From: Methanobacteriota archaeon | Lineage (GTDB): Archaea; Halobacteriota; Methanosarcinia; Methanosarcinales; Methanosarcinaceae | Direction of reading: 5' to 3' | DNA: 10,368 bases | NCBI GenBank assembly: GCA_030837265.1 | Contig: JAUPKV010000622.1 | Span: forward strand, 1 to 10,368 | Notes under the pieces: generated by a model | The model's database searches: none | What the model saw: only the letters and a program-made list of their open reading frames with translations | What the model was told of the DNA's origin: nothing | Shown here: positions 1 through 7,296 of the stretch, in pieces | How the letters are laid out: every line of letters starts with the position of its first letter | How positions within the stretch are numbered: position 1 is the stretch's first letter | Translations under genes and position numbers: made by a program

Positions 1-4
1 ATGA

Positions 5-1555
5 ATGTACGAACTGAAAGAAGGGATCGATTTTTACATCGAATCCATGCAGAATAAAAAAGTAACTATTTTTGACACAACACTACGTGATGGAGAACAA
101 ACCCCTGGGGTATCCCTGACTTCTAATCAGAAGCTGGAAATTGCCCGTCAACTTGACAAACTCGGGGTAGACATAATAGAAGCTGGATTTCCTATCTCGT
201 CAGAAGGAGATAAAGAATCCGTAAAATCGATTTCTAATGCCGGACTGGATACCGAAGTCTGCGGACTTGCCCGTGTGTTGAAAAAAGATATCGATGCCTG
301 TTTTGATAGCGACGTTGGCCTTGTGCATACTTTCGTCCCTACCTCAGAGGTACAGCGGGTATATACAATTAAAAAGAGCCAGGAAGAAGTCATTCAACTG
401 GCTGTGGAAGCTGTCCAGTATATCAAAGATCATGGGTCAAGGTGCATGTTTTCTGCAATGGATGCTACAAGAACTAGGCCTGAGTACCTCATAGAGGTGT
501 TCAAAGCAGTCCAGGAAGCAGGATGCGATATCATTAACGTGCCAGATACTGTTGGAGTCATGGTTCCGTCAGCTATGTACAGGCAGATAATGGACATTGC
601 AGCCGAAATAACAATTCCCATAGATGTGCATTGTCACAACGATTTTGGACTTGCGGTAGCAAACAGCCTCATGGCTATTGAGGCAGGCGCATCCCAGGCC
701 CAGGTCACGATAAATGGCATTGGAGAGAGAGCAGGAAATGCCGATCTTTCCCAAACAGTCATGAGCCTGAAGGCAATGTATGGGGCAAAAACTAACATTC
801 GGACAGAGTATCTAGTAGAAACCTCCAAGATGGTTGAAAACTACACTGGAGTCAGGCTTCCTCCAAATACGCCTGTAGTCGGTCAAAACGCTTTCTCCCA
901 TGAATCCGGAATTCACAGCCAGGGAGTGCTTGAGAAATCCGACACTTTCGAGCCTGGAATAATGACTCCGGAAATGGTAGGTCACCGACGGCGTATTGTC
1001 CTTGGTAAGCATACAGGCAAACATGCAGTCAAGCAATCCCTTGAATCTGCCGGAATAATAACCAATGACAAACAACTCGATGAAATTGTGTCCAGAATCA
1101 AAGAGATTGCAAACAAGGGCAAACAGATAACCGATGCGGATCTCTCTGCAGTTGCATCTGCAGTTCTTGGAAAAGCAAGTTCCGATGAGGAATTAATCAA
1201 ACTTAAAGAAGTATCTGTAATGACAGGAAATATCCTGACACCTACTGCAGTTGTCAAGGCAGATATCGATGGTAAAGAAGTTATTGCAGCAAGAGTAGGA
1301 GTTGGCCCGGTTGATGCGGCTCTTAACGCTGTAAGAGACATCCTTGGGGAGACTAACCATTTCAAACTCCAGGAATTCAGAATTGATGCCATAACCGGAG
1401 GAGCAGATGCCCTTGCAGATGTGTACATCGGTCTAGAAAACGATCAGGGCAGAATTGTAACTGCAAGATCCGCAAACCCGGATATAGTGATGGCCTCCGT
1501 TGAAGCTCTTGTGAATGCTATGAACCTGCTGTATAAAAAAGAAGCAAAAAGTTAA
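5..1555 (+). CDS. leuA: 2-isopropylmalate synthase (LeuA), alpha-isopropylmalate synthase family
   Basis: This enzyme condenses acetyl-CoA with 2-oxoisovalerate, the first committed step of leucine biosynthesis, in the cytoplasm. The 516-residue protein opens a TIM barrel at about residue 20 with the family motif TTLRDGEQTPG (R28, D29). The metal-binding HCH is at H209/H211, and GERAGNAD carries N245. D29, the two His and the Asn match the metal and active-site residues of known isopropylmalate synthases. SHESGIH near residue 300 belongs to the linker. Residues from about 398 to 508 form the LeuA C-terminal allosteric domain, where leucine feedback is expected. Homocitrate synthase AksA lacks this domain. 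Citramalate synthase CimA shares it, but EAGFPISSEG and NVPDTVGVMVPSAMY look more like LeuA; this separation is from memory. The start is uncertain: ATG at 5, or ATG at 47 (residue 15), which begins just before the conserved barrel. The upstream region lies outside the window. Confidence 0.9.
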   Translation: MYELKEGIDFYIESMQNKKVTIFDTTLRDGEQTPGVSLTSNQKLEIARQLDKLGVDIIEAGFPISSEGDKESVKSISNAGLDTEVCGLARVLKKDIDACFDSDVGLVHTFVPTSEVQRVYTIKKSQEEVIQLAVEAVQYIKDHGSRCMFSAMDATRTRPEYLIEVFKAVQEAGCDIINVPDTVGVMVPSAMYRQIMDIAAEITIPIDVHCHNDFGLAVANSLMAIEAGASQAQVTINGIGERAGNADLSQTVMSLKAMYGAKTNIRTEYLVETSKMVENYTGVRLPPNTPVVGQNAFSHESGIHSQGVLEKSDTFEPGIMTPEMVGHRRRIVLGKHTGKHAVKQSLESAGIITNDKQLDEIVSRIKEIANKGKQITDADLSAVASAVLGKASSDEELIKLKEVSVMTGNILTPTAVVKADIDGKEVIAARVGVGPVDAALNAVRDILGETNHFKLQEFRIDAITGGADALADVYIGLENDQGRIVTARSANPDIVMASVEALVNAMNLLYKKEAKS

Positions 1556-1642
1556 ACTGAGAAAATCTAAAGGAACCTAAAAACAAGCCCAAATTGTAAT
1601 TCAATATTTAGCTCAAAGTGGTTCAAAGATAGAATAATTCAA

Positions 1643-1684
1643 AGACAGAAACGGACTTGGACTCGAGTCTTTCTCTTTCTGTCT
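1643..1684 (+). terminator. Hairpin after leuA, probable transcription terminator
   Basis: A perfect 9-base inverted repeat, AGACAGAAA (1643-1651) and TTTCTGTCT (1676-1684), flanks a 24-base interior. That interior contains the 10-base palindrome GACTCGAGTC (1660-1669). T-rich sequence follows (1685-1710). It lies about 90 bases after the leuA stop and before the TatD promoter, which fits a terminator, but archaeal termination depends mainly on U-tracts, so the role of the hairpin is inferred. Confidence 0.4.
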
Positions 1685-1734
1685 ATTTGTTTCTTGGTTG
1701 CTCATTTTTAATTTACTATTCCTTAATCAGGATG

Positions 1735-1742
1735 TATAAAAA
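1735..1742 (+). promoter_or_regulatory. TATA box for the TatD gene
   Basis: TATAAAAA lies 31 bases upstream of the TatD ATG at 1773. Archaeal transcription normally starts about 25 bases downstream of the TATA box, which would place the start near 1765. The leader would then be about 8 bases long. No Shine-Dalgarno sequence is visible before the ATG, consistent with a near-leaderless message. Confidence 0.5.
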
Positions 1743-1772
1743 GTAAAATAAAATGAAATAGAATACAAACCC

Positions 1773-2531
1773 ATGCCTTATCCAATTATTGATTCTCATT
1801 GTCACTTGGACTTTCCTAAATTCAATCGTGATCAGAAAGAGACTATTTTACGAGCTCGGGAAGCTGGAGTTGTCGGAATGATAAATTCCGGAATCTCCCA
1901 GAAAGGCAACCGCATGAGCCTTGAACTTACGGAAAAGTATGAAGATATTCATGCCACACTTGGCCTCAGCCCTGATATCGGCAGGGAAGGTACTGAGAAA
2001 GAAATAAACATTATCCTGGCCCAGATCGAAGCCAAAGCCGAAAAAGCAGTAGCTATTGGGGAGGCAGGCCTTGATTTTCAGGACTGTAAAACAAACGAGG
2101 AACGTGAAAGGCAGACAGCGGCATTCAAAAAAGTAATAGAGCTTGCAAAAAACCTGGATAAACCCCTTGTAGTTCATGCTCGTTTGGCTGAAGCTGAAGT
2201 TCTGAACTTAGTTAAAGATGTAAATATGGTTATTTATCATTGTTACAGCGGCTCTTTAGAGACAATGCAAGAAATAATTGACAAGGGATACTACATTTCC
2301 CTGGCAACTCTAGTTTGTTTCTCCGAACATCATCAGTCTCTTGCAGCCGAGGTGCCACTTGAAAGTTTGCTTCTTGAGACGGACAGCCCCTATCTTTCTT
2401 CACGCAAAGGTAGAAATGAACCTGCCTTTATAATTGACTCAATCCCTGTTGTAGCGCGACTTAAAGATGTGGAGCCGGAAGAAATAGCTAAACAGACTAC
2501 TGAAAATGCACGTAGAATCTTTAATATTTAA
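1773..2531 (+). CDS. TatD-family metal-dependent hydrolase (putative DNase)
   Basis: This is a TIM-barrel amidohydrolase-superfamily protein of the TatD type. Characterised bacterial and eukaryotic members are Mg-dependent DNases with 3'-5' exonuclease or AP-endonuclease activity, but the substrate of the archaeal protein is not known from sequence. All expected metal ligands are present: H9 and H11 in DSHCHLD, E97 in GEAGLDF, H135 in VVHAR, H156 in YHCYSG, and D204 in ETDSPYL. The length of 252 residues is normal for the family, and the C-terminal helix (TTENARRIFNI) is typical. It stands alone between leuA and the metallo-beta-lactamase gene, with its own TATA element and no clear ribosome binding site. 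The ATG at 1773 sits immediately before the first conserved strand, so the start is well supported. Confidence 0.9.
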   Translation: MPYPIIDSHCHLDFPKFNRDQKETILRAREAGVVGMINSGISQKGNRMSLELTEKYEDIHATLGLSPDIGREGTEKEINIILAQIEAKAEKAVAIGEAGLDFQDCKTNEERERQTAAFKKVIELAKNLDKPLVVHARLAEAEVLNLVKDVNMVIYHCYSGSLETMQEIIDKGYYISLATLVCFSEHHQSLAAEVPLESLLLETDSPYLSSRKGRNEPAFIIDSIPVVARLKDVEPEEIAKQTTENARRIFNI

Positions 2532-2569
2532 TACTCTTAATTAGCATTAATTTTTACATTTAGCATTCG

Positions 2570-2577
2570 TTTATAAA
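2570..2577 (+). promoter_or_regulatory. Candidate TATA box for the metallo-hydrolase / YgiQ unit
   Basis: TTTATAAA lies in the 175-base AT-rich spacer after the TatD gene. A start about 25 bases downstream would give a leader of roughly 105 bases before the ATG at 2707. Other AT-rich stretches nearer the gene could serve instead, so the assignment is tentative. Nothing else was recognised in this spacer. Confidence 0.3.
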
Positions 2578-2706
2578 CTTATATTCTTAGCAAAACTTGA
2601 AACTAACAACCTGAGTTCAACTGGATAAAATAATATCAAATTAAGAAGTTTAAAAGAATCTGTTATGAAGTATTGAAGATAAAAAGGATAGCATAGGAGA
2701 AGAACT

Positions 2707-3348
2707 ATGGAAGTTCGATTCATTTGCCCAACAGCCTACGATTCCAGCATCTACCTGATAAATGGAAAGGTTCTGATTGATGCAGGCATTAGCAGTGACC
2801 TGGTAATTAAACAATTGGAGAAGTATATCAAGCTTACAGACCTGAAACTCATTATTCTGACTCATTGCCATTATGATCACATAGCAGCGGCAGCAACAAT
2901 TGCAGAGAAAAGCGGAGCTAAGGTTGGAGTGCACAAAGCTGACCTGGACGGCGTTAATGATGAGTACCTTAGCGTATCAGTACTTTTTGGAGAAAGAGCA
3001 CCGGCTGTCAAACCCACTATTATATATGAAGAAGGAAATAAAATTGACATAGGAAATGAGGAATATCTGGAAGTTATTCACACCCCAGGTCATTCACGGG
3101 GGAGCATTTGTCTTTATGAACCTGTCTCAAAAAGTCTCTTTTCCGGGGACACCGTATTTCCAGGCGGAAGCTTCGGAAGGATGGACTTTGAAGGTTCGGA
3201 GCCTGACAAAATGCTTGGCTCAGTTGAGAAACTCACAAAGCTGGATGTAAAAACCCTATATCCCGGACACGGAGCTCCTACGGACAGGGACGGAAACAAC
3301 CAGATCAGATCCTCATATACTATGTTGAAAATGATGATGGGAGCTTAA
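2707..3348 (+). CDS. Metallo-beta-lactamase-fold hydrolase (glyoxalase II-like)
   Basis: A cytoplasmic 213-residue protein with a complete dinuclear metal site of the metallo-beta-lactamase fold. The THCHYDH motif gives H53, H55, D57 and H58. Further ligands are H129 in HTPGHSRGS, the bridging D148 in FSGDTVF, and H188 in YPGHG. This set and the short length match glyoxalase II-like/YcbL-type hydrolases, which often act on thioesters, but the protein lacks the long C-terminal substrate-binding domain of classical glyoxalase II. The substrate therefore cannot be assigned. A good Shine-Dalgarno (AGGAGA, 2695-2700) precedes the ATG. The next gene starts 29 bases after the stop with its own ribosome binding site, so the two are probably co-transcribed. 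A shared function is not evident. Confidence 0.88.
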   Translation: MEVRFICPTAYDSSIYLINGKVLIDAGISSDLVIKQLEKYIKLTDLKLIILTHCHYDHIAAAATIAEKSGAKVGVHKADLDGVNDEYLSVSVLFGERAPAVKPTIIYEEGNKIDIGNEEYLEVIHTPGHSRGSICLYEPVSKSLFSGDTVFPGGSFGRMDFEGSEPDKMLGSVEKLTKLDVKTLYPGHGAPTDRDGNNQIRSSYTMLKMMMGA

Positions 3349-3377
3349 AAAATAAGCATTGAAAATAGGATAAAGTA

Positions 3378-5378
3378 ATGTCAGGCAGAAAACAGGGAAA
3401 AAAATCAGAAGTTAGAACTGAAAAACCAGGAAGAAAGCCGGAAAAAAAAGGAAAGAAATCTCAGGAGACTTTTTCACACATACATTTATCTAAATTCCTT
3501 CCGATGAGCCCTGAAGAAGTAAGAGCCCGCGGCTGGAAGGAGCTTGATATTATTCTTATTACTGGAGATGCTTACGTAGATCATTCCAGTTTCGGGACTG
3601 CAATCATTGGAAGAGTCCTTGAAGATGCTGGCTTTCGGGTTGGAATAATTGCTCAGCCCAGATGGGATAATCCAGAAGATTTCAAGAAACTCGGAAAACC
3701 AAAACTGTTTTTTTCAGTAAGTGCCGGAAATACGGACTCAATGGTCAGCAACCTGACTCCAGGTTTGAAACCTCGAGATAAGGATGTCTATTCTCCTGGA
3801 GGCAAAACCGGACTTCGACCAAATCGCGCAGTGATTATTTATTCAAACAGGATAAAAGAGGCCTTTCCTGGCGTGCCAATAGTACTCGGTGGTATTGAAG
3901 CTTCTTTAAGGCGTCTTGCTCATTATGATTATCTAACGGATAAGGTCAGGCAATCAATTCTGGCTGATGCGCCTGCAGATCTCATTGTTTACGGTATGGG
4001 AGAACTTCAAATTTCAGAGATTGCAAGGCGGCTGCAGGTTGGAGAAAAAATAGGAGAGTTAAGGGATATTCCAGGCACTGTCTGGAAAATGGAAGTTAAA
4101 GCCTGGAAAGAGCTCAAGGAAAAAGTCAAAGGGAAGAATAAACGAGAAATAGATAAACAGCAGACCGCATGTAAAGAAAAAGAGAACGAAGAATCTGATA
4201 AGACCACGGAATTTCTCAATGAATATGTAGAAATTCCTTCTTTTTCCGAAGTTTCACAGGATAAAGCAGCTTTTGCAGAGGCTTTTAGAATATTTTTTTT
4301 GCAGCAGAACCCTATCACTGGAAAAGGTATTGTCCAACCCCATCCAAAAACTGTTATCGTGCAGAACAGGCCTATGCGGCTTCTTACGGAAGCTGAAATG
4401 GATCATGTATACGAGTTGCCATTCACCGGCGATGTTCATCCTTCCTACAAAGAGCCCATTCCTGCCCTCGAAATGGTAAAATTTTCTCTGACAACGCACA
4501 GGGGCTGCTTTGGAGGTTGTGCCTTTTGTGCAATTACCCAACATCAGGGACGAATGATAGCAAGCCGCAGCATCGAGTCAGTTCTACGTGAAGCTAAAAA
4601 ACTTACGGGGAAGGCGGATTTCAAAGGCATTATTAACGGTGTCGGTGGCCCAAGTGCGAATATGTATGGGATGAACTGCAAGACCTGGGAGAAGAAAGGA
4701 GCATGCCTGGATAAATCCTGTCTTTATCCTCGCGTTTGCCCTGTTCTGAATACCAGCCATAAAAAACTGATTGAGTTAATGCGTCGCCTGCGCGAACTTC
4801 CAGGGGTCAAACAGGTCTTTACAGGTTACGGGGTGCGTTACGATCTAGCTCTTGAGGACGAAGAGTACCTCGAAGAGCTTTGCTCATGTCATATCAGCGG
4901 ACAACTAAGAATTGCACCTGAACATTTTTCAAAACAGGTCACCAAAGTTATGTGCAAACCCGGGAGAGAAACGTATGAAAAATTTGCTGAAAAATTTGCC
5001 GCCTTCAACAGAAAATACGGCAAAGAACAATATATCGTGAACTACCTGATGTCAAGCCACCCCGGTTGCACTCTTGAGGATATGATCGAGATGGCAGAAT
5101 ACGTGCGAAATCATGGAGGTTATACTGAGCAGGTGCAGGAATTTACCCCAACTCCCATGACTGTATCAACCTGCATGTATTACACAGGGTTCGACCCATT
5201 TACGAGTAAAAAAGTTTACGTCCCAAGAAATAAAAAAGAAAAAGCCATGCAAAGAGCCCTTATGCACTATAGGAACCCAGCAAATTACGAACTTGTATAC
5301 GAAGCTCTGGAGAAGGCAGGAAGACTTGACCTTATAGGAAACGCCCATAAGTGTTTGATAAGAAGAAAAAGAGGGTAA
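3378..5378 (+). CDS. YgiQ-family radical SAM protein
   Basis: A 666-residue protein of the YgiQ (UPF0313) family, whose reaction is unknown. It begins with a lysine-rich basic tail (residues 1-30), then the family N-terminal domain from about 35 (LPMSPEEVRARGW, GDAYVDHSSFG, LGGIEASLRRLAHYDY). A Lys/Glu-rich, probably disordered insertion covers about 238-280. The radical SAM core has C377, C381 and C384 in RGCFGGCAFC, the CX3CX2C that binds the 4Fe-4S cluster used to cleave SAM. A second Cys group follows at C434, C443, C448 and C454 and may bind another metal or cluster. The C-terminus (YYTGFDPFTSKKVYV, HYRNPANYELV, LIGNAHKCL) matches the DUF3362-type end of YgiQ proteins. AGGA at 3367-3370 supports the ATG. 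It probably shares a transcript with the metallo-hydrolase. It does not look like RaSEA, the radical SAM partner of ArcS. Confidence 0.9.
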   Translation: MSGRKQGKKSEVRTEKPGRKPEKKGKKSQETFSHIHLSKFLPMSPEEVRARGWKELDIILITGDAYVDHSSFGTAIIGRVLEDAGFRVGIIAQPRWDNPEDFKKLGKPKLFFSVSAGNTDSMVSNLTPGLKPRDKDVYSPGGKTGLRPNRAVIIYSNRIKEAFPGVPIVLGGIEASLRRLAHYDYLTDKVRQSILADAPADLIVYGMGELQISEIARRLQVGEKIGELRDIPGTVWKMEVKAWKELKEKVKGKNKREIDKQQTACKEKENEESDKTTEFLNEYVEIPSFSEVSQDKAAFAEAFRIFFLQQNPITGKGIVQPHPKTVIVQNRPMRLLTEAEMDHVYELPFTGDVHPSYKEPIPALEMVKFSLTTHRGCFGGCAFCAITQHQGRMIASRSIESVLREAKKLTGKADFKGIINGVGGPSANMYGMNCKTWEKKGACLDKSCLYPRVCPVLNTSHKKLIELMRRLRELPGVKQVFTGYGVRYDLALEDEEYLEELCSCHISGQLRIAPEHFSKQVTKVMCKPGRETYEKFAEKFAAFNRKYGKEQYIVNYLMSSHPGCTLEDMIEMAEYVRNHGGYTEQVQEFTPTPMTVSTCMYYTGFDPFTSKKVYVPRNKKEKAMQRALMHYRNPANYELVYEALEKAGRLDLIGNAHKCLIRRKRG

Positions 5379-5384
5379 AATTTC

Positions 5385-5419
5385 GTAGTCTGAGTTATTA
5401 GATGTAGTCTGAGTTATTA
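5385..5419. repeat. 16-base direct repeat after the YgiQ gene
   Basis: GTAGTCTGAGTTATTA occurs at 5385-5400 and again, identical, at 5404-5419, giving a 19-base period with a 3-base spacer. It lies in the 101-base spacer between two convergent genes. A small inverted repeat TTAAAG/CTTTAA (5417-5422 and 5431-5436) and T-runs (5460-5463, 5474-5479) follow. The repeat may be a simple slippage duplication, and the T-runs may end the YgiQ transcript. Confidence 0.75.
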
Positions 5420-5479
5420 AAGGTATACAGCTTTAAAGATCTGTAATGAATGCAATAATTTTTGGATTGAACAGTTTTT

Positions 5480-5761
5480 TCATAGCCCCTGACATTCACG
5501 CACAAAAGATCTAAGTTTTCCACTCACCTGCCCGCAGTAAGTATCCTGAGGCCTTTCCTTGATCTCAATAAACAGGTTTGCTTCCCCATCCCATTTAAAG
5601 CGGGCAACTATTCCATTTCCTTTGAGCATCTCGGAATTTTCTGGTGAAACTTCGATCCCATATTTATGGAGTTTTTTCATCAAACAGGAAAATACGTCAG
5701 GAGTCACATTTTCAAAGCTCATCCCCTGGCAGCCTTCTGTATCTATTTTCCTTCCAGTCAT
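5480..5761 (-). CDS. Small conserved protein, paralog A of a tandem pair (function unknown)
   Basis: A 93-residue soluble protein that I cannot assign to a named family. It aligns without gaps to the product of the neighbouring gene (5783-6040): about 36 of 81 positions are identical, including N, V, P and F near the start, KKLH, GI, GxG, FxWDG, IKExP and the closing FVxEC. Three cysteines are shared (C26, C76, C90). The alternation of hydrophobic and polar residues around FKWDGEANLFIEI suggests beta strands. No signal peptide or membrane segment is visible. The gene follows its paralog by 21 bases, so one transcript is likely. The start is uncertain. The first 13 residues have no counterpart in the paralog, and ATG at 5722 (residue 14, MSFENV) fits the alignment better, but neither start has a convincing ribosome binding site. 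Confidence 0.75.
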   Translation of the reverse strand: MTGRKIDTEGCQGMSFENVTPDVFSCLMKKLHKYGIEVSPENSEMLKGNGIVARFKWDGEANLFIEIKERPQDTYCGQVSGKLRSFVRECQGL

Positions 5762-5782
5762 GCTCTCAGCCCAAATTTTCCC

Positions 5783-6040
5783 TTAAGAACCGTGGCATTC
5801 TATTACAAATTGTCTTATTTTATAGGTTGCAGCTTCACAACTAATGAAAAAGGGCTTTTCCTTGATTGTAACTGTAAGAACCGAACATCCATCCCATTCG
5901 AAATCCGCGACAACTCCTAACCCTGAAAGTTCTCCTTTATTTCCGGAAGGAACTTGAATACCTTCACTATGGAGTTTTTTTTTCATGCAATCGAAAGTAA
6001 CAGGCGGAACATTATGAAACACTATCGGTTTACAACGCAT
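5783..6040 (-). CDS. Small conserved protein, paralog B of a tandem pair (function unknown)
   Basis: An 85-residue soluble protein, the first gene of the tandem small-protein pair and the closest relative of its downstream neighbour (about 44% identity, no gaps). Visible landmarks are FHNVPPVTFDC (C18), KKKLHSEGIQVPSGN, GLGVVADFEWDG, ITV-like strands leading to KEKPFFISC (C68), and a C-terminal helix ending FVIEC (C82). There is also a non-shared C52. I recall similar short proteins with a GxGVxxxFxWDG...KPFF pattern as uncharacterised proteins in various prokaryotes, but no function is known to me. The ATG at 6040 is well supported by AGGAG (complement of 6049-6053) at 8-base spacing. The upstream 167-base spacer holds possible promoter and repeat elements. 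Confidence 0.8.
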   Translation of the reverse strand: MRCKPIVFHNVPPVTFDCMKKKLHSEGIQVPSGNKGELSGLGVVADFEWDGCSVLTVTIKEKPFFISCEAATYKIRQFVIECHGS

Positions 6041-6102
6041 TATCTATTCTCCTGAGCTATCTCTAACGCTTTTGTGTGATCCAGGTTATACCTTGTGCCA
6101 GA

Positions 6103-6128
6103 TTTGGCAAATGAGAGTTCTTTGGCAA
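6103..6128. repeat. TTTGGCAA direct repeat with a TGCCA/TGGCA dyad upstream of the small gene pair
   Basis: TTTGGCAA occurs at 6103-6110 and 6121-6128, 18 bases apart. The first copy is also the right arm of an inverted repeat, TGCCA (6096-6100) and TGGCA (6105-6109). The elements lie 56-88 bases upstream of the paralog B start. They could be an operator, but the copies are short and may be chance. Further upstream, TTTATAG (complement of 6178-6184) is a weak TATA candidate. Confidence 0.3.
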
Positions 6129-6207
6129 TAGAAGTATTAGTTAACACATGGCTGAAGTTTATTGCTGTATAGCCTAACTATAAATTGTACAGTCTATATT
6201 ATAAAAA

Positions 6208-7296
6208 TTATTCAACTGCCATTGCTACCAGTTCAATAATATCTATGGTCTCAATATTTCCGCCTGCATCCCTGAAATTTCTTAAACAAAGCGGACAGGA
6301 AGTTACGAGATAGTCTACATCCTCTGGCACGTCCTCAAGCCTGTTTCTGGCGAGCTCAAGAGAAATGTCTGGAAACCCTACCCGTACTCCACCTCCACCT
6401 CCGCAGCAGCGCGAATCTTCTTTGATGTTTTTCATTTCCTTGAGAGTACAGATCGCCCGGATGACTTTCCTTGGAGTTTCGTATATCTTATTGTGCCGGC
6501 CAAGATGGCAGGGATCGTGATAGGTAACAGTAAGGTCAAGACGCTTCGGTTTAAGTTCTTCCAGATGCTCGGCAAGGAACTCAGGAAGGCTGATAACCTG
6601 GAATTCTTCAGGATAATTGTTTTTGAGAGTAGTATAACAGCCTGCACAGCTTGTAATAATTGTGCGGGCCCCTATCTTCCTGATCTGTTCAAGGTTCCGC
6701 TTCATAACAGTCCCTGCGTCCTCCCTGAACCCGGTACGCAGAAGGGGTGAAGCACAGCACTGTTCATCCGGTAGGAGAGTTACTCCGAAGCGCTGCAGGA
6801 CCTCAAATGTTTTTTTTGCAAATTCAGGGTAGCGGTAGGAATCGAAGCATCCCACGAAATAAACAAAATCTGACTTACCAGGGAGTTTTGAGCGCTCTGT
6901 TTCTGAAAGCCAATTGAGGCGATCCTTTGATTCACCAAAAGAATTTCCACTGGTTATAGTTGCAGCCCTGATTTTTTCCTGAGATTCTGATGTAATGCCA
7001 CATTTAACTAGCTGGGCACGAGCAGATTCCACGACATCCGGAGGGTTTACTCCTGCAGGACACTTTGCTGCACAGATCCCGCAGGTTGTACAGGAAGCCA
7101 AGCTAGGGAGCACATCTTCAGAAGGAGGCATGCCTTCGAGCAGACTTTTGATAATAAGCATACGGCCGCGTGTATTAGCAGATTCCCAGCCAACAACATT
7201 AAAGACTGGACAGACCGAGCGGCAAGTTCCGCACTGCACACATTTGTAAACCGACCTTCGATCAACTTCAAAAGATTGATTATTCACGTTATTCAC
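6208..7296 (-). CDS. Iron-sulfur oxidoreductase subunit, HdrD/GlpC/GlcF-like (two 4Fe-4S, two CCG domains)
   Basis: The electron-carrying partner of the FAD oxidase encoded just upstream. Residues 19-29 (CVQCGTCRSVC) and 69-79 (CTTCGICAAKC), each followed by Pro, are classical 4Fe-4S ferredoxin motifs. Two CCG domains follow: C150, C180-C181, C217/C220, and C263, C297-C298, C334/C337. Both match the CX(n)CCX35CX2C pattern that binds the noncubane 4Fe-4S cluster in heterodisulfide reductase subunits HdrB/HdrD. At 362 residues it has the length and layout of HdrD, GlpC and GlcF proteins. There is no membrane segment. The start codon is GTG at 7296, giving a 4-base GTGA overlap with the FAD gene and suggesting translational coupling. 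A second in-frame GTG lies at 7287. No HdrE-like cytochrome b or electron-transfer flavoprotein gene is nearby, so this is probably not the true HdrD. The acceptor is unknown. Confidence 0.88.
   Translation of the reverse strand: MNNVNNQSFEVDRRSVYKCVQCGTCRSVCPVFNVVGWESANTRGRMLIIKSLLEGMPPSEDVLPSLASCTTCGICAAKCPAGVNPPDVVESARAQLVKCGITSESQEKIRAATITSGNSFGESKDRLNWLSETERSKLPGKSDFVYFVGCFDSYRYPEFAKKTFEVLQRFGVTLLPDEQCCASPLLRTGFREDAGTVMKRNLEQIRKIGARTIITSCAGCYTTLKNNYPEEFQVISLPEFLAEHLEELKPKRLDLTVTYHDPCHLGRHNKIYETPRKVIRAICTLKEMKNIKEDSRCCGGGGGVRVGFPDISLELARNRLEDVPEDVDYLVTSCPLCLRNFRDAGGNIETIDIIELVAMAVE

Noticed and set aside
982..1428. 148-codon - strand frame inside leuA
   Set aside because: It lies wholly inside a well-supported gene with all LeuA motifs and its translation shows no recognisable domain.
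5..1555. Citramalate synthase (CimA) or homocitrate synthase (AksA) instead of LeuA
   Set aside because: AksA lacks the C-terminal regulatory domain present here. CimA remains possible by domain layout, but the substrate-region sequence resembles LeuA more closely; a phylogeny would settle it.
1622..1645. Short TTCAAAGA-like repeat after leuA
   Set aside because: The copies are only seven to eight bases in AT-rich sequence and can easily arise by chance.
2665..2676. Four-codon upstream frame (ATG AAG TAT TGA) before the metallo-hydrolase gene
   Set aside because: It has no ribosome binding site and is too short to support any claim of regulation.
3378..5378. The radical SAM gene as RaSEA, the partner of ArcS
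   Set aside because: Its N-terminal domain, CX3CX2C context and C-terminal DUF3362-like end are those of YgiQ proteins. It is also 3.5 kb from arcS with other genes between.
5559..5920. Three overlapping + strand open frames of 66-84 codons
   Set aside because: They are antisense to the two small - strand genes, whose mutual similarity without gaps shows that the - strand frames are the real ones.
6208..7296. True heterodisulfide reductase subunit HdrD
   Set aside because: The cluster motifs match, but the gene is coupled to a GlcD-like oxidase and no hdrE is adjacent, so a GlcF/GlpC-like role is more likely.
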